This document shows positions 18,309-30,342 of a DNA stretch of 64,000 bases, in pieces. This stretch comes from Altererythrobacter sp. Root672 (GTDB lineage: Bacteria > Pseudomonadota > Alphaproteobacteria > Sphingomonadales > Sphingomonadaceae). The translations under genes and the position numbers were made by a program. The stretch spans positions 1,054,001 to 1,118,000 of the forward strand of contig NZ_LMHH01000001.1 of the NCBI RefSeq assembly GCF_001427865.1, read 5' to 3'. Below the pieces are notes generated by a model. The model saw only the letters and a program-made list of their open reading frames with translations, did no database searches and had not been told where the DNA came from. Every line of letters begins with the position of its first letter. The stretch's first letter is position 1.

Positions 18309-18908
18309 ATGATCCTGGTCATCGACAACTACGACAGCTTTACTTTCAACCTGGTCCACTACCTGATGGAGTTGGGCGCAGAGGTTGAAGTCGTGCGCAA
18401 CGACGCGCTCAGCGCCGGACAGGCACTGTCTAGCGGCGCCAAAGGCTTCCTGATCTCGCCCGGTCCCTGCACGCCGAACGAAGCGGGCATCAGCCTGGAA
18501 CTCGTGGCGGCCTGCGCGGATGCGGGACGGCCTCTTCTCGGGGTGTGCCTCGGCCATCAGGCGATCGGCCAGCACTTCGGCGGCCGCGTGACCCGTGGTG
18601 GGTTGATGCATGGCAAGACTTCGCCCGTCACCCACGATGGGACCGGTCTCTTCGCCGGCCTGCCCTCGCCTTTCATCGCCACGCGCTATCACTCGCTGAT
18701 CGTCGAAGACATTCCCGAGACCCTGGTGGTCAATGCGCAGAGCGAGACACCCGGGCTCGACGGTTCGGCCGTCATGGGCTTCCGCCACCGCGAGCTGCCG
18801 ATCCACGGGGTGCAGTTCCATCCAGAGAGCATCGCCACGGAACACGGCCACGCGCTGCTCGCCAATTTCCTCGAGATCTGCGGCGTTAGGGCGAAAGTCC
18901 CGGCGTGA
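18309..18908 (+). CDS. trpG: Anthranilate synthase component II (glutamine amidotransferase)
   Basis: Supplies ammonia from glutamine to TrpE for anthranilate formation, or to PabB for folate synthesis if shared. The 199-aa class I amidotransferase has [11 protein letters not shown] at the N terminus, [11 protein letters not shown], the nucleophile Cys80 in GVCLGHQ, and the HPES His/Glu pair near the C terminus. An in-frame extension to 18246 runs into the upstream palindrome, so the ATG at 18309 is used. It is the first gene of trpG-trpD-trpC; trpE is not in the window. Confidence 0.94.
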   Translation: MILVIDNYDSFTFNLVHYLMELGAEVEVVRNDALSAGQALSSGAKGFLISPGPCTPNEAGISLELVAACADAGRPLLGVCLGHQAIGQHFGGRVTRGGLMHGKTSPVTHDGTGLFAGLPSPFIATRYHSLIVEDIPETLVVNAQSETPGLDGSAVMGFRHRELPIHGVQFHPESIATEHGHALLANFLEICGVRAKVPA

Positions 18909-19897
18909 ACGCACTGCCCCCGGTCGATAGCCCGCTCGACGAGAGCGAGGCCGAAGCAGCGTTTGGCGCCATGCTCGACGGCAAGCTGTCGGACGAGGAC
19001 ATCGCGCAGTTCCTGATCGCGCTGTCCGACCGTGGCGAGACAGCCGCCGAGATCGCCGGTGCGGCGCGAGCCATGCGGGCACGCCTGGTACCGATCGCCG
19101 CTCCCGCCAATGCGATCGACGTCTGCGGAACCGGTGGCGACGGCCATCACACGCTCAACGTCTCCACCGCCGTCTCGCTGGTCGTCGCGGCCTGCGGGGT
19201 ACCTGTGGCGAAGCACGGCAACAGGGCTGCCAGCTCCAAGGCAGGCGCGGCCGACACGCTCGAGGCGCTCGGGCTCAACCTCGACCGGGCTATGGAAACG
19301 GCCGAGGAAACGCTTGCCGACCTTGGCATCTGCTTCCTCTTTGCCGGCAAGCACCACCCCTCGATGGGCCGAATCATGCCGATCCGCCGGCAACTAGGCC
19401 GCCGCACCATCTTCAACCTGATGGGGCCGCTGGCGAATCCGGCTAACGTGGGCCGACAGCTCGTCGGCATTGCCCGGCCGGCGTACGTGCCGATCTACGC
19501 TGAAGCGCTGGCCATGCTCGGCACCGAGCATTCGATGGTCATTTCCGGCGACGAGGGCCTCGACGAACTTAGCCTGGCAGGCGGCAACGAAGTGGCCGAA
19601 GTGCGCGGGGGCGAAGTGCGGATGAAACGGGTCGAGCCCGCAGAAGCTGGCCTGGCAATCGCACCGATCGATGCCATTCGTGGCGGTGATCCGGCGCACA
19701 ACGCCGCCGAGCTAGGCAAGCTCCTGGCGGGCGAACCCGGCGCCTATCGCGATGCCGTGCTGTTCAACGCTGCCGGCGCGCTGATCGTCGCTGGTGAAGT
19801 GAAGACCTGGGCCGAAGGTGTCGAGGAAGCCGCCGAGGCGATCGACAAGGGCCTGGCCAAGACACTGCTCGATTGCTGGGTGGCCCACACGAAATGA
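18905..19897 (+). CDS. trpD: Anthranilate phosphoribosyltransferase
   Basis: Transfers the phosphoribosyl group of PRPP to anthranilate, the second step of tryptophan synthesis. The 330-aa protein has the PRPP loop [16 protein letters not shown] near residue 79, [21 protein letters not shown], and GPLANPA. The GTG start at 18905 overlaps the trpG stop by four bases (GTGA), and its own stop overlaps trpC in the same way, so the three are translationally coupled. Confidence 0.96.
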   Translation: MNALPPVDSPLDESEAEAAFGAMLDGKLSDEDIAQFLIALSDRGETAAEIAGAARAMRARLVPIAAPANAIDVCGTGGDGHHTLNVSTAVSLVVAACGVPVAKHGNRAASSKAGAADTLEALGLNLDRAMETAEETLADLGICFLFAGKHHPSMGRIMPIRRQLGRRTIFNLMGPLANPANVGRQLVGIARPAYVPIYAEALAMLGTEHSMVISGDEGLDELSLAGGNEVAEVRGGEVRMKRVEPAEAGLAIAPIDAIRGGDPAHNAAELGKLLAGEPGAYRDAVLFNAAGALIVAGEVKTWAEGVEEAAEAIDKGLAKTLLDCWVAHTK

Positions 19898-20682
19898 CCG
19901 ACAAGCTGACCGAGATCTGCGCCACCAAGCGCGACGAAGTGGCCGTCCGCAAGACGCTGGCGACAGTGGATGACCTCGACCGCGCCGCAGCGTCTGCTTC
20001 GGCCCCGCGCGGCTTCCACGCCGCGCTTCAGGCGAAGGCTGAGACGGGCTTCGGCCTGATCGCAGAAATCAAGAAAGCTTCGCCCTCGAAGGGATTGATC
20101 CGGGCTGATTTCCGTCCCGCCGAACACGCCGTCGCTTACGAGCAGGGCGGGGCCGCGTGCCTGTCCGTGTTGACCGATGCGCCCTATTTCCAGGGTCACG
20201 AGGACTACCTGATGGACGCCCGCGCCGCGTGTGCCCTGCCGGTGCTGCGCAAGGACTTCATGGTCGATCCGTGGCAAGTGGCTGAAGCTCGCGCGATTGG
20301 AGCGGATGCGATCCTGATTATCGTCGCAGCGCTTGAGGATGCCGAGATGGCCGAGATCGAAGCCGCGGCTATCGAGCGTGGCATGGATGTCTTGGTCGAA
20401 GTCCACGACGAGGCCGAGATGGAACGCGCCGCCAGCCTGCGTTCGCGCCTGATCGGGGTCAACAACCGCGACTTGCGGACATTCCGCACCGACCTCGGCA
20501 CTACCGAGCGCCTTGCGACTCTTGCTCCGGCTGGCACGCTGCTGGTCGCCGAGAGCGGCATCAACCACCACTCGGACCTCGAACGCCTCGCACAAAGCGG
20601 CGTGCGCTGCTTCCTGGTCGGCGAAAGCCTCATGCGCCAGCCCGACGTGAGGGCCGCCACCCACGAGTTGCTGGGGACCTGA
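19894..20682 (+). CDS. trpC: Indole-3-glycerol phosphate synthase
   Basis: Closes the indole ring from carboxyphenylamino-deoxyribulose phosphate. The 262-aa TIM-barrel protein has the N-terminal ICATKRDEV segment, the catalytic [10 protein letters not shown] motif near residues 57-66, [12 protein letters not shown] with the catalytic Lys, [10 protein letters not shown] and VAESGI. The ATG at 19894 overlaps the trpD stop (ATGA). It is separate from trpF, which is not in the window. Confidence 0.96.
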   Translation: MTDKLTEICATKRDEVAVRKTLATVDDLDRAAASASAPRGFHAALQAKAETGFGLIAEIKKASPSKGLIRADFRPAEHAVAYEQGGAACLSVLTDAPYFQGHEDYLMDARAACALPVLRKDFMVDPWQVAEARAIGADAILIIVAALEDAEMAEIEAAAIERGMDVLVEVHDEAEMERAASLRSRLIGVNNRDLRTFRTDLGTTERLATLAPAGTLLVAESGINHHSDLERLAQSGVRCFLVGESLMRQPDVRAATHELLGT

Positions 20683-20683
20683 C

Positions 20684-21190
20684 TTGACCCGCGAGGTCGT
20701 CGTCAACGACCTGATGCAGCGCGGTTATCGCTATGTCCGCACACGCCCCATGGGCAAGGAATTCGATCCCGATTTCCTACCCGAACTGACTCCGGCCGAA
20801 ATGCTCGAACTGGGAGTGTTCTGCGGGAAGTACATGCGCGATTGCCGGGCTGAGTTCCCCGCAGACTGGTTCGCCAAGGCCAAGCTTGCAGCCACCTTGC
20901 CCGACTGCTCCTTGAACTATTTCGGTGTCCGGGCCGGTAGCTCGCTTAGCGTGTGGCGGGACAAGGGCTGGCTCCATCCTGACGATCCGCGGGGGTGGTT
21001 CCAGTGGTATTGCCGCTACTACTCCGGTCGCCGTTTGGAAGGCGAAGACGGGCGCCAAATCGCCCGCTGGCGCGCGTTCCGCCGGCACGTCCGCCAGGTC
21101 GAGACAAACTGTGAGCCCGGTGATCCGTTCTGCCGGCCGCGGCAGCGCCAAGCCCTGTTGCAATGGGCCTACGACAGCCGCCGGATCTAG
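20684..21190 (+). CDS. Conserved hypothetical protein, 168 aa
   Basis: I do not know the function. The protein is rich in Trp, Tyr, Arg and Cys, with WLHPDDPRGWFQWYCRYYSG near residues 97-116 as a striking motif; I recall similar motifs in unnamed bacterial and fungal proteins. No signal peptide or membrane segment is seen. The TTG start at 20684 follows the trpC stop by one base, so it is very likely translated from the trp transcript, although nothing ties it to tryptophan synthesis. Confidence 0.65.
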   Translation: MTREVVVNDLMQRGYRYVRTRPMGKEFDPDFLPELTPAEMLELGVFCGKYMRDCRAEFPADWFAKAKLAATLPDCSLNYFGVRAGSSLSVWRDKGWLHPDDPRGWFQWYCRYYSGRRLEGEDGRQIARWRAFRRHVRQVETNCEPGDPFCRPRQRQALLQWAYDSRRI

Positions 21191-21253
21191 CCGTTCGCCC
21201 GCATGGCGTTTGTCCTCGGACTGGCGTAAGCTGGCCGCGGGTCATGGGGGAGA

Positions 21254-21472
21254 ATGGTAATGGGCGGAGTGTTTCACTTGGCGATGAAGTCAGTCAGCAC
21301 CCTGCTCGGCGTGCTGATGGTCTGCATGGGCGGCATCTGGGTACTTCAGGGCCTCAACATCGCCTTCCTCGACAGCTTCATGGCGAACGATCCGCAATGG
21401 GCGGTCTACGGCGCAATCCTCGCGCTGTTCGGCGTTGGCCAGGTGATCTGGAGCGCCACGCGCAAGCGTTGA
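21254..21472 (+). CDS. Small membrane protein with two TM segments, 72 aa
   Basis: A short protein with two hydrophobic segments (about residues 14-34 and 49-66), a short loop between them containing NDPQWAVYG, and a basic C terminus (RKR). It resembles small unnamed sphingomonad inner-membrane proteins; no function can be assigned. Start at the ATG 21254 or the ATG 21260. It lies between the 168-aa protein and moaC on the same strand. Confidence 0.6.
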   Translation: MVMGGVFHLAMKSVSTLLGVLMVCMGGIWVLQGLNIAFLDSFMANDPQWAVYGAILALFGVGQVIWSATRKR

Positions 21473-21520
21473 CGCCCGGGTCTGTCCTACTCGCCCCGGT
21501 TCTGTCATGGGCGTGAGCGG

Positions 21521-22003
21521 ATGAACAAACTTACCCATCTGGATTCGCACGGCCAGGCGAGAATGGTCGACGTCGGCGGCAAGCCGGAAACCGCGCGCAG
21601 CGCGACTGCGGCCGGACGCATTCGTATGTCGGCAGAAGCGCTCTCGGCAATCCGCGACGGTAGTGGTCCGAAAGGCGATGTGCTCGCCGCCGCACGCATT
21701 GCCGGGATCATGGCCGCCAAGAAGACCGGCGAGCTCATTCCGCTGTGCCACCCGCTGGCGCTTGATGCGGTCACGGTGGACTTCACCTTCGAAGGCGACG
21801 GGATCCGCGTTACCACGCAGGCTTCGCTGACCGGCAAGACCGGGGTCGAGATGGAGGCCATGACCGCCGCTTCCATCGCCCTGCTCACGATTTACGACAT
21901 GGCCAAAGCGATCGACAAAGGCATGGTCATCGGTGAGGTCCGCCTGCTCGAGAAAACCGGCGGCAAGAGCGGCACATGGAGGGCAGAGGGCGCGGGCGAA
22001 TGA
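21521..22003 (+). CDS. moaC: Cyclic pyranopterin monophosphate synthase MoaC
   Basis: Second enzyme of molybdenum cofactor synthesis, acting with MoaA to form cyclic pyranopterin monophosphate. The 160-aa protein has [10 protein letters not shown] near the N terminus, [13 protein letters not shown] with the conserved Cys-His pair, and [11 protein letters not shown]. It overlaps moeA by four bases (ATGA), so the two cofactor genes form a unit. moaA is not in the window. Confidence 0.96.
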   Translation: MNKLTHLDSHGQARMVDVGGKPETARSATAAGRIRMSAEALSAIRDGSGPKGDVLAAARIAGIMAAKKTGELIPLCHPLALDAVTVDFTFEGDGIRVTTQASLTGKTGVEMEAMTAASIALLTIYDMAKAIDKGMVIGEVRLLEKTGGKSGTWRAEGAGE

Positions 22004-23202
22004 CCCCGCCCCTACCCCTGATCGAGGCGCAGCAGCGGCTCCTGGACCTCGCCCGACCACTCGGCCCGGAAACCGTGACGGCGGAGCAATCGCTGGGGCG
22101 CTACCTGTGGAATGATCTGAGCGCCCGGCGGACGCAGCCCGCAGCCGATCTGTCGGCCATGGATGGCTACGCGGTTCAGGAGCCGAACGGCGGCCCCTGG
22201 CGCATAGTCGGCGAGAGCGCTGCTGGCCGGCCCTTTGCGGGGCTCCTGGAAGCCGGTGAGGCCATCCGGATCAGTACTGGCGCGCTCATGCCCGAGGGAG
22301 CCGTGGCCGTCCTGTTGCAGGAGGAAGCTCTCCGCGACGGCAGCGACCTGACCATCGCCCCCGATGGCGAAGCCTCCGCTCGACATATCCGCCGAAAGGG
22401 GTTCGACTTTGCGATCGGCGACACGATCCTTCAAGCCGGCACCCGAATGGGACCGGCACAACTCGCCCTCGTGGTTTCAGCCGGACTGGGCAGCACTGGC
22501 TTGGAAACCGGCAGCCTGCCTCGGGTCGCGGTAATCGACAACGGGGACGAGTTGGCGGTCGATCCCGCGGCGTGGGACGACCACCGCCTCCCCGCCAGCA
22601 ACGGGGCGATGATCGCTGCCATGGTGCAACCGCTGTGCTCGTCGGTGGACCGACTCGGACCGGTGCCCGACAGCAGGGAAGCGCTGGCCAAGGCCCTGGG
22701 AACTGCGAGCGATGCCGATGTGATTGTCACCTCGGGCGGTGCTTCGGTTGGCGATCACGACCTGGTCAGGCCGGCGCTCGAAGAGTGGGGTGCGTCGATC
22801 GACTTTTGGCGAGTAGCGATGAAGCCGGGCAAGCCGCTTCTGGTTGCGCGGAAAGGGGACGCCCTCGTGCTCGGACTGCCGGGCAATCCGGTGTCCAGCT
22901 ACGTCACGGCGTTCCTGTTCCTGCTCCCGCTCTTGCGCCGCCTTGCAGGAGCCAACAGTGCCTTGCCGGTCAAGTTCTCTGCACGAACGGCGACGGCCTT
23001 GCCTCCTGGTGGCCCCAGACTTGAGATGGTCCGGGCCCAACTCGCGGGCGGCATAGTCACCCCGCTTGGCCAGCAGGATTCGAGCGGCTTGCGCGCGCTT
23101 GCCATAGCCAATGCCCTGATCGAGCGGCCGATCGATGCCCCTTCCGCTGCGGCCGGAGACGAAGTCTCGATCTATTGGCTCCAAAATGGTGGGATGGGTT
23201 GA
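22000..23202 (+). CDS. moeA: Molybdopterin molybdenumtransferase MoeA
   Basis: Inserts molybdate into adenylylated molybdopterin. The 400-aa protein shows the MoeA order: N-terminal region with [10 protein letters not shown], the MoCF_biosynth domain with [15 protein letters not shown] and KPGKPLLVA, then [12 protein letters not shown] and a C-terminal domain IV with [16 protein letters not shown]. An in-frame extension upstream into moaC is rejected in favour of the ATG at 22000, which overlaps the moaC stop. Confidence 0.95.
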   Translation: MTPPLPLIEAQQRLLDLARPLGPETVTAEQSLGRYLWNDLSARRTQPAADLSAMDGYAVQEPNGGPWRIVGESAAGRPFAGLLEAGEAIRISTGALMPEGAVAVLLQEEALRDGSDLTIAPDGEASARHIRRKGFDFAIGDTILQAGTRMGPAQLALVVSAGLGSTGLETGSLPRVAVIDNGDELAVDPAAWDDHRLPASNGAMIAAMVQPLCSSVDRLGPVPDSREALAKALGTASDADVIVTSGGASVGDHDLVRPALEEWGASIDFWRVAMKPGKPLLVARKGDALVLGLPGNPVSSYVTAFLFLLPLLRRLAGANSALPVKFSARTATALPPGGPRLEMVRAQLAGGIVTPLGQQDSSGLRALAIANALIERPIDAPSAAAGDEVSIYWLQNGGMG

Positions 23203-23226
23203 CGAGTTCGCAAGAGTTGCTTAATT

Positions 23227-23241
23227 GTTCCTTGTTCGTTC
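23227..23241 (+). promoter_or_regulatory. LexA (SOS) box, GTTC-N7-GTTC
   Basis: GTTC at 23227-23230 and GTTC at 23238-23241 are separated by exactly seven bases, the direct-repeat LexA operator known from alphaproteobacteria. It lies 32 nt before the lexA ATG, so lexA is most likely autoregulated. Confidence 0.85.
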
Positions 23242-23272
23242 CGAAGTGGAACATTTGAGGGAGAGCGCCTCC

Positions 23273-23959
23273 ATGTTGACGGCCAAGCAGCACGAGCTTC
23301 TTCGTTACATCCAGGTAAAGCTGGAAGAGACCGGCATCTCTCCTTCGTTCGAGGAAATGAAGGAAGCGCTGGACTTGAAGAGCAAGTCGGGCGTCCACCG
23401 GCTGATCTCCGCGCTCGAAGAACGTGGCTTCATCAGGCGGCTTCCGAACCGCGCCCGTGCGCTCGAAGTTCTGCGTCAGCCTGAAAATGTGAGCCCTGCC
23501 TCGGCGCGGTCTGCACCGGCCAATGATTTGATTGGCAGAGCACCCCCACCGGCTTCCCGCCCCGAACCGGCGAACGACGTGATCGAGATTCCGCTCCACG
23601 GCCGAATTGCCGCCGGTGTCCCGATCGAAGCGCTCGAAGGCCAGGCCACGCTTCCGGTACCCGCTGCCCTCCTCGGAGCCGGCGAGCACTATGCGCTCGA
23701 GGTATCAGGGGATTCGATGATCGAAGCGGGCATCTTTGACGGCGACTTTGCGCTGGTGAAGCGGACCGATGTGGCGCGCGATGGCGACATCGTGGTGGCA
23801 CTTGTGCGCAACGAGGAAGCGACGCTTAAGTACCTACGCCGCGAAAACGGCATGATCCGCCTCGATCCGGCCAACGGTGCCTACGATCCGCAGATCTATC
23901 CAGCTCATGAAGTCCAGGTTCAGGGCAAGCTGGCAGGGCTGCTGCGCCGCTATCACTGA
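23273..23959 (+). CDS. lexA: LexA repressor
   Basis: SOS repressor that self-cleaves when RecA filaments form. The 228-aa protein has an N-terminal winged helix ([14 protein letters not shown] to about residue 65), a proline-rich linker, the Ala114-Gly115 cleavage site in AAGVP and the Ser-Lys catalytic pair at Ser148 (GDSM) and Lys186 (TLKYL). The ATG at 23273 follows GAGGGAGAG. The operator at 23227-23241 supports autoregulation. Confidence 0.96.
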   Translation: MLTAKQHELLRYIQVKLEETGISPSFEEMKEALDLKSKSGVHRLISALEERGFIRRLPNRARALEVLRQPENVSPASARSAPANDLIGRAPPPASRPEPANDVIEIPLHGRIAAGVPIEALEGQATLPVPAALLGAGEHYALEVSGDSMIEAGIFDGDFALVKRTDVARDGDIVVALVRNEEATLKYLRRENGMIRLDPANGAYDPQIYPAHEVQVQGKLAGLLRRYH

Positions 23960-23961
23960 GC

Positions 23962-26160
23962 CTATCGGCGGTCGGGTACTTTTCCCTGCCACCATCCATG
24001 GCTGCCTTGGCTCTGGGCGACAGTGTTCACGCGTTTGCTTTCAAAGGTGATCGCTAGTCCACCTGTCTCGCCAAGCGATCTTCGGTCGGCTTTGAACCAA
24101 CGGGGACGGCAACTTGCCGGAAGCCAGCGGTCGGAGACCACAACGTCCACTCGTTCACATGCCGCAGCGAGCGCGCGTTCGGTGACGATCTCTCGGCTTC
24201 GGCTCATGAGAATTCGCCATTCGCGCGCACCACGCTGGATGGCAACGATGCAGAAATCACGGCTGCATTGCGCTCCGGGCCATTGTTCAAGCGGTACGGG
24301 CGAGCCTGAAACGCCAGCCAGTTCCATCAAGTTTTCGAGGGTGAAGTCGCTACGGGACTCGCGCAGCACCAGTAGCTGCTCGCCCTCGCCGGTTATCCCG
24401 ACATGACGCCCGTCGCCGGAGATGAGCAGGTCGGGAATGGGGGTCGTCAACAACAGTCCAGTCGCGGCAAGCGCCGGCAATAGGCCTAAGAGGCGAACTC
24501 GACCTCGCCACAGCGCCAGCCATAGCCCTCCCACCACGAACAGCGCGAAAGCCAGGCCGCTCATCTGCGGCATCAGCTTGACTGCTCCGGGCTGCCCGGC
24601 GGTGAAGTGGGCGATCTGGAGCAAGAGTTCGAGCGACTGCCCGGCGAGCCACCAGGCTGGCGCCCCCGCCCCCACCAGGTCCAGAATCAACCCCAACGCA
24701 ATCAGCGGCATCGACACGAAAGTCACGAGCGGGATCGCCACCACGTTAGCCACCGCGCCATAGATTCCCGCGCGATGGAAATGGAACAGCACGATCGGCG
24801 TCAGCACGATCTCGATCACTAGCCCGGTTGCCAGCAGCATCGCCGCCCGTCGCAAGCTCCAGGCGAGCCAGCCCTCCTCACGCGGCGCCAGAAAGGCCCG
24901 CACGGGCGCACAGCCGTGCAGCGCGACGATCGAAACCACGGCGGCAAAACTCATCTGAAAACTCGGCCCAGCCAGCGCTTCGGGCCAAACCAGCAGGACC
25001 GCGATCGCCGTTACGGCCACCATGCGCAGCGACAGCGGTTCGCGGCCGAGCGCCAGGGCCACGAGGACGAGCATGGCACCCACACAGCAGCGCACGGTGG
25101 GGACTTCCGCGCCCGTCAGCAGGGTATACCCAACCCCAACCAAGGCGCCCGAGCCCGCGGCGACCAATGGCAATCTCACCCGCAACGCCATCCATGGCCA
25201 CAGCGCCAAAAGCTTGATCGAAACGAAGTAGGCCGCGGCGATCACTGCGCTGACATGCAACCCGCTGATCGAGAGCAAATGGGTCAGCCCCGCGTCGCGC
25301 ATGGCCTCCTCGTCCGACGAGGCGATCGCGCCTCGATCTCCGCTGGCGAAGGCGGCGGCTATGGCACCCGCTGAACCGTCGAGACGGGACCGGACATGCT
25401 GGGACAGCGAACGTTGCACGCTCGCCAGCAGAGCCCCACCATGGGCCTTCTCGAGGAGTTCGATGTCGCCCTGCGCGCTTCCGGTTGCCGCCAGCCCCTG
25501 AAACCAGGCCGTGCGAGCAAAATCATAGCTTCCCGGCAGCATCGGTGGTTGCGGCGGCATCAGTCTCGCCTGCACGCGAATCCGCGCGCCTTCATCCAAT
25601 CCCGGCAAATCGCGATCGATCGGAACATTGATCCGTACTTTGATCGCCCGCGTTCCTCCCGGCTCGCGCGTGGCCAGGACGAGACGGATTCGCCGCTCGG
25701 CGGGCTGTTCGATCCGCTCGAGTACGCGACCCTCGATCACGGTAGAGACCGGGCGCTCGAGCGGCTCCGCGCCGATCATCTCCGACCGTGCCCAGGCACA
25801 GGACAGTCCCACCGCATAGAACAGTCCCACACCGATCACCGCGGCGAGAACTTGCGTGCGTCGCTCCTTTCCCCGCCAAAGGGCCACTGCCCCAAGGGAG
25901 CTCATGACTCCCAAGACTGCCGCCAGAAGCCACTCAACCGCCTGGTCGAGCACGAACCACGAGGCTATTCTCGCCCCGAATGCAACGGCAAGCCACGGCC
26001 CCCTATCGAACCCCGCGCGAGCCAGAATAGCCTCGGCTGCATCGCCCACGCTGGACAAGTTTGCGCGTATTCGCCAAGGCGACCGCTGCAACGCAGCATC
26101 CTCAGGGCCGTCCTGTAGCGGCACCCATGGCGATGGCTGTGGCGAACCCATTGATTTCAT
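23962..26160 (-). CDS. comEC: ComEC/Rec2 family membrane protein
   Basis: Putative channel for DNA uptake across the inner membrane. The protein (732 aa) has N-terminal TM helices, a DUF4131-like OB region ([18 protein letters not shown]), then the Competence domain with [20 protein letters not shown] and [15 protein letters not shown] and many TM helices. The C-terminal part lacks the HxHxDH motif of the metallo-beta-lactamase domain seen in Firmicutes ComEC. The start (ATG 26160 or 26151) has no clear ribosome site and lies 20 nt from the divergent gltX. Confidence 0.88.
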   Translation of the reverse strand: MKSMGSPQPSPWVPLQDGPEDAALQRSPWRIRANLSSVGDAAEAILARAGFDRGPWLAVAFGARIASWFVLDQAVEWLLAAVLGVMSSLGAVALWRGKERRTQVLAAVIGVGLFYAVGLSCAWARSEMIGAEPLERPVSTVIEGRVLERIEQPAERRIRLVLATREPGGTRAIKVRINVPIDRDLPGLDEGARIRVQARLMPPQPPMLPGSYDFARTAWFQGLAATGSAQGDIELLEKAHGGALLASVQRSLSQHVRSRLDGSAGAIAAAFASGDRGAIASSDEEAMRDAGLTHLLSISGLHVSAVIAAAYFVSIKLLALWPWMALRVRLPLVAAGSGALVGVGYTLLTGAEVPTVRCCVGAMLVLVALALGREPLSLRMVAVTAIAVLLVWPEALAGPSFQMSFAAVVSIVALHGCAPVRAFLAPREEGWLAWSLRRAAMLLATGLVIEIVLTPIVLFHFHRAGIYGAVANVVAIPLVTFVSMPLIALGLILDLVGAGAPAWWLAGQSLELLLQIAHFTAGQPGAVKLMPQMSGLAFALFVVGGLWLALWRGRVRLLGLLPALAATGLLLTTPIPDLLISGDGRHVGITGEGEQLLVLRESRSDFTLENLMELAGVSGSPVPLEQWPGAQCSRDFCIVAIQRGAREWRILMSRSREIVTERALAAACERVDVVVSDRWLPASCRPRWFKADRRSLGETGGLAITFESKRVNTVAQSQGSHGWWQGKVPDRR

Positions 26161-26180
26161 TGAAGAGGAAGCGGTTGATC

Positions 26181-27596
26181 ATGGCAAGCGGTAGCGACAA
26201 CGGGACGCAGCCGAAACGGCCGATCGTCACCCGCTTCGCGCCTTCGCCGACCGGTTTTCTGCATATCGGCGGTGCGCGCACCGCGCTGTTCAACTGGCTC
26301 TTTGCCCGGCGTAACGGCGGCAAGTTCCTCCTGCGCATCGAAGACACTGACCGCGCCCGTTCGACCGACGCCGCAATTGCAGCGATTCTCGACGGAATGC
26401 ACTGGCTCGGCCTCGATTGGGACGGGCACGAATACTACCAGTCGCAGTTCTGGGCGCGACACGCCGAAGTGGCGCATGAACTGCTGGCACGCGGCCATGC
26501 TTATCGCTGCTGGATGTCGCAGGAAGAGCTGGCAGCCCAACGCGAACGCGCTCAGGCCGAGCGTCGTCCGTTCCGTATCGAAAGCCCGTGGCGCGACGCT
26601 GATGGTCGCGAGGGCGACGGCGCGTTCGTCGTCCGCCTCAAGGCCCCGCGCGAGGGCGAGACCGTTATCCAGGATCTCGTGCAGGGCCGCGTCGCGGTCC
26701 AGAATGCCGAGCTCGACGACTTCATCCTGCTGCGGTCGGACGGCACGCCGACTTACATGCTCGCGGTGGTGGTCGACGACCACGACATGGGCGTGACTCA
26801 CGTCGTCCGCGGCGACGATCACCTCAACAACGCTTTTCGCCAGCTCGCGATCATCCATGGCATGGGCTGGCCGGAACCGATCTATTCCCATGTTCCGCTG
26901 ATCCACGGCCAGGACGGCGCAAAGCTGTCCAAGCGCCACGGGGCACTAGGCGTCGATGCCTACCGAGATGAGTTGGGAATCCTGCCCGAAGCGATGTTCA
27001 ACTACCTGTTGCGGCTCGGTTGGGGGCACGGCGACCAGGAAGAGTTCACCGTCGAGGAAGCCACGCAGGTGTTCGACCTCAGCGGCGTGGGCAAGGCGCC
27101 CTCTCGCTTCGACATCAAGAAGCTGCTCAGCCTCAACGGGCATTACATCCGTCTCGCCGACGACCGGCGCCTCGCCGAAATCGTCGCCGCGAAGATCGGT
27201 CCGCAGGCTGACGTGGAGCTGCTGACCGAGGCGATGCCGGTGCTCAAGACCCGCGCGCGCGACGTGAACGAGCTGGCCGATGGGGCCGCCTTCCTGTTCA
27301 AGAGCCGCCCCTTGCCGATGACCGAGCAGGCGCAGGCCTTGCTGACCGACGAAGCACGGACGCTTTTGTCTCGGATTTCGGCGAATCTCAGCACTGAAGA
27401 AGGCTGGACAACCGACGCGTTGGAAGCCAATCTCAAGGCCTACGCGGAAGCACAGGGTCTCGGCTTGGGCAAGCTGGCGCAACCGCTTCGGGCGGCGTTG
27501 ACGGGGCAAACCACGTCGCCGGGAATTTTCGATGTACTGGCCCTCCTCGGCAAGGAGGAAAGTCTCGCGCGGATCGACGCGCAGGCTGCCGGCTGA
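26181..27596 (+). CDS. gltX: Glutamyl-tRNA synthetase
   Basis: Charges tRNA-Glu, and possibly tRNA-Gln before amidation. The 471-aa class I synthetase has [13 protein letters not shown] (HIGH-type motif) near residues 19-31 and KLSKRHGA as the KMSKS-type motif, followed by the anticodon-binding C-terminal domain. The frame is open upstream to 26061 but the ATG at 26181, with AGAGGAAG before it, gives the usual length. Its substrates, the two tRNA-Glu genes, lie 8 kb upstream. Confidence 0.96.
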   Translation: MASGSDNGTQPKRPIVTRFAPSPTGFLHIGGARTALFNWLFARRNGGKFLLRIEDTDRARSTDAAIAAILDGMHWLGLDWDGHEYYQSQFWARHAEVAHELLARGHAYRCWMSQEELAAQRERAQAERRPFRIESPWRDADGREGDGAFVVRLKAPREGETVIQDLVQGRVAVQNAELDDFILLRSDGTPTYMLAVVVDDHDMGVTHVVRGDDHLNNAFRQLAIIHGMGWPEPIYSHVPLIHGQDGAKLSKRHGALGVDAYRDELGILPEAMFNYLLRLGWGHGDQEEFTVEEATQVFDLSGVGKAPSRFDIKKLLSLNGHYIRLADDRRLAEIVAAKIGPQADVELLTEAMPVLKTRARDVNELADGAAFLFKSRPLPMTEQAQALLTDEARTLLSRISANLSTEEGWTTDALEANLKAYAEAQGLGLGKLAQPLRAALTGQTTSPGIFDVLALLGKEESLARIDAQAAG

Positions 27597-27624
27597 CAGA
27601 CAAGCGATCGCAAGGAGATAGAAT

Positions 27625-28911
<1,287 letters not shown>

Positions 28912-28925
28912 TCACCCTCACCCAA

Positions 28926-28946
28926 CCCTCTCCCTCAGGGAGAGGG
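28926..28946. terminator. Hairpin between convergent gltA and the kinase-like gene
   Basis: CCCTCTCCC at 28926-28934 pairs perfectly with GGGAGAGGG at 28938-28946 around a 3-nt loop, followed by CTTT. It lies between two convergent genes and can serve as a bidirectional terminator. Sequences of this CCTCTCCC type are common dispersed palindromes in alphaproteobacteria. Confidence 0.6.
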
Positions 28947-28955
28947 CTTTGGGGG

Positions 28956-30341
28956 TCAATCGACAGCGGCAGGCAAATCCGCGGGTAAATCCAGCACGAA
29001 GCGCGCGCCTTGCCCGGGCGCGCTTTCGACGCTCAATTCGCCGCCCATCGCCCGTGCCAACTTGCGCGAGATGTAGAGGCCAAGGCCTGTCCCACCATCG
29101 CCGCTGCGGCCGAGCCGTTCGAACTTGTTGAACACCCGCGCCTGATGCGCTTCCGACAGACCCTCTCCCTGGTCCGCCACCACGATGCGAGCGATCTCGC
29201 CTTCGGTCTCGACCCGCAGCCACACGACTGAACCTTCGGGTGTATAGCGGATCGCGTTGCCGATCAGGTTCAGCAGGATCTGCAGGACTCGCCTGAACTC
29301 CCCAATCGCCGGGACCTTCTCACCCTTCTGCGGCGCATCAATGCGAATGCCCCGCTCGCGAGCACGCATACCCAGTATCCCGGCAGCCCGCCGAGCGAGA
29401 TCGGAGAGGTCCACATGATCCGGGGCGGTGGTGAACTGCTCGTCCTCGACGACTTCCAGATCGGTCAGATCGTCGATCAGCGCCAGCAGGTGCTCCCCCG
29501 CCGAAGAGATGTCGGCTGCGTAATTGCTGTATTCCTCGGCGAGTGGACCCGCGAGCTGCGAGCGAATGGTCTCCGCATTGGCGATGATGCGGGCGATCGG
29601 CTGTCGCAAGACCGGCGCAATCTCTCCGCCCATGGCCGCGCTGAAGGTAGCGGGCGCTTCAACGGGAGGGACGCTGACCGGTTCATCCCGTTCCTCGGCC
29701 ACGAAATAGAGCTCGAACCCAGTGCTTCCAGGCTCGGGAGCACCCAAGGGGATGAGATGCGCCTTCCAGTGCCGCACCGAACCCTGAATGCGCAGGCGGG
29801 CGCCATCCAACAGCCGCCAGTGAAGCGGCTGTTCGTGCGAGTTGCCCTCGAGCTCGACAAACTCCGTCCACGGGCGGCCGAGGCCCTGGCGCATTTCCGC
29901 GACAATGGTTGCCAGCTCAGGCGATTGGCTCTCCACGGACAACAAGTCCTGCCGCGGCCCCAAGCGGGCGGTCAGCTCCGCTATCTGTCGCGCGATCCCA
30001 TTGCGGCGCTGAGAGGCTTCGCGCCCGTCGGAGTCCTGCAACGGAAGGATTTGCCAGTTCGACACGCCAATAGTGCACCCCTCCCCTTCGGGATCGGGTG
30101 AAATCTCGACCCAGGCCGTCACTTGCTCGTGGTCGTCCTGGGCCCGGATCGGCCGGGCGAGCCGCAGGCCGTAGAGCCGTGCCTTGCGCACCAGTTCGAG
30201 CAACGAAGGCGTGGCAATGATGCCGGGCAGTTCCCCGCCGCTGCGAAGCTGCAGGGTCGCCAGCGGTTCTTCCGCTTCGAGCAGCCAGTCGCGCCCGTCA
30301 GTGCGGGCGCGAGCTACGAAAGAGGTGCGCCGTACAGTCAC
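28956..30341 (-). CDS. Histidine-kinase-like protein lacking the phosphoacceptor His
   Basis: A 461-aa cytosolic protein with an unassigned N-terminal region, a HisKA-like helical hairpin near residues 232-300 and a complete HATPase domain: N-box LLNLIGNAIRYTPEG, G1 DQGEG, F-box KFERLG and G2 GGTGLGLYIS. In the H-box the segment reads EIAPVLRQPIARI; depending on alignment Pro243 or Gly239 occupies the His position, and no His is found there. It has no TM segment. The GTG start at 30341 is one base after the DUF2336 stop, so the two are coupled. Confidence 0.8.
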   Translation of the reverse strand: MTVRRTSFVARARTDGRDWLLEAEEPLATLQLRSGGELPGIIATPSLLELVRKARLYGLRLARPIRAQDDHEQVTAWVEISPDPEGEGCTIGVSNWQILPLQDSDGREASQRRNGIARQIAELTARLGPRQDLLSVESQSPELATIVAEMRQGLGRPWTEFVELEGNSHEQPLHWRLLDGARLRIQGSVRHWKAHLIPLGAPEPGSTGFELYFVAEERDEPVSVPPVEAPATFSAAMGGEIAPVLRQPIARIIANAETIRSQLAGPLAEEYSNYAADISSAGEHLLALIDDLTDLEVVEDEQFTTAPDHVDLSDLARRAAGILGMRARERGIRIDAPQKGEKVPAIGEFRRVLQILLNLIGNAIRYTPEGSVVWLRVETEGEIARIVVADQGEGLSEAHQARVFNKFERLGRSGDGGTGLGLYISRKLARAMGGELSVESAPGQGARFVLDLPADLPAAVD

Positions 30342-30342
30342 T

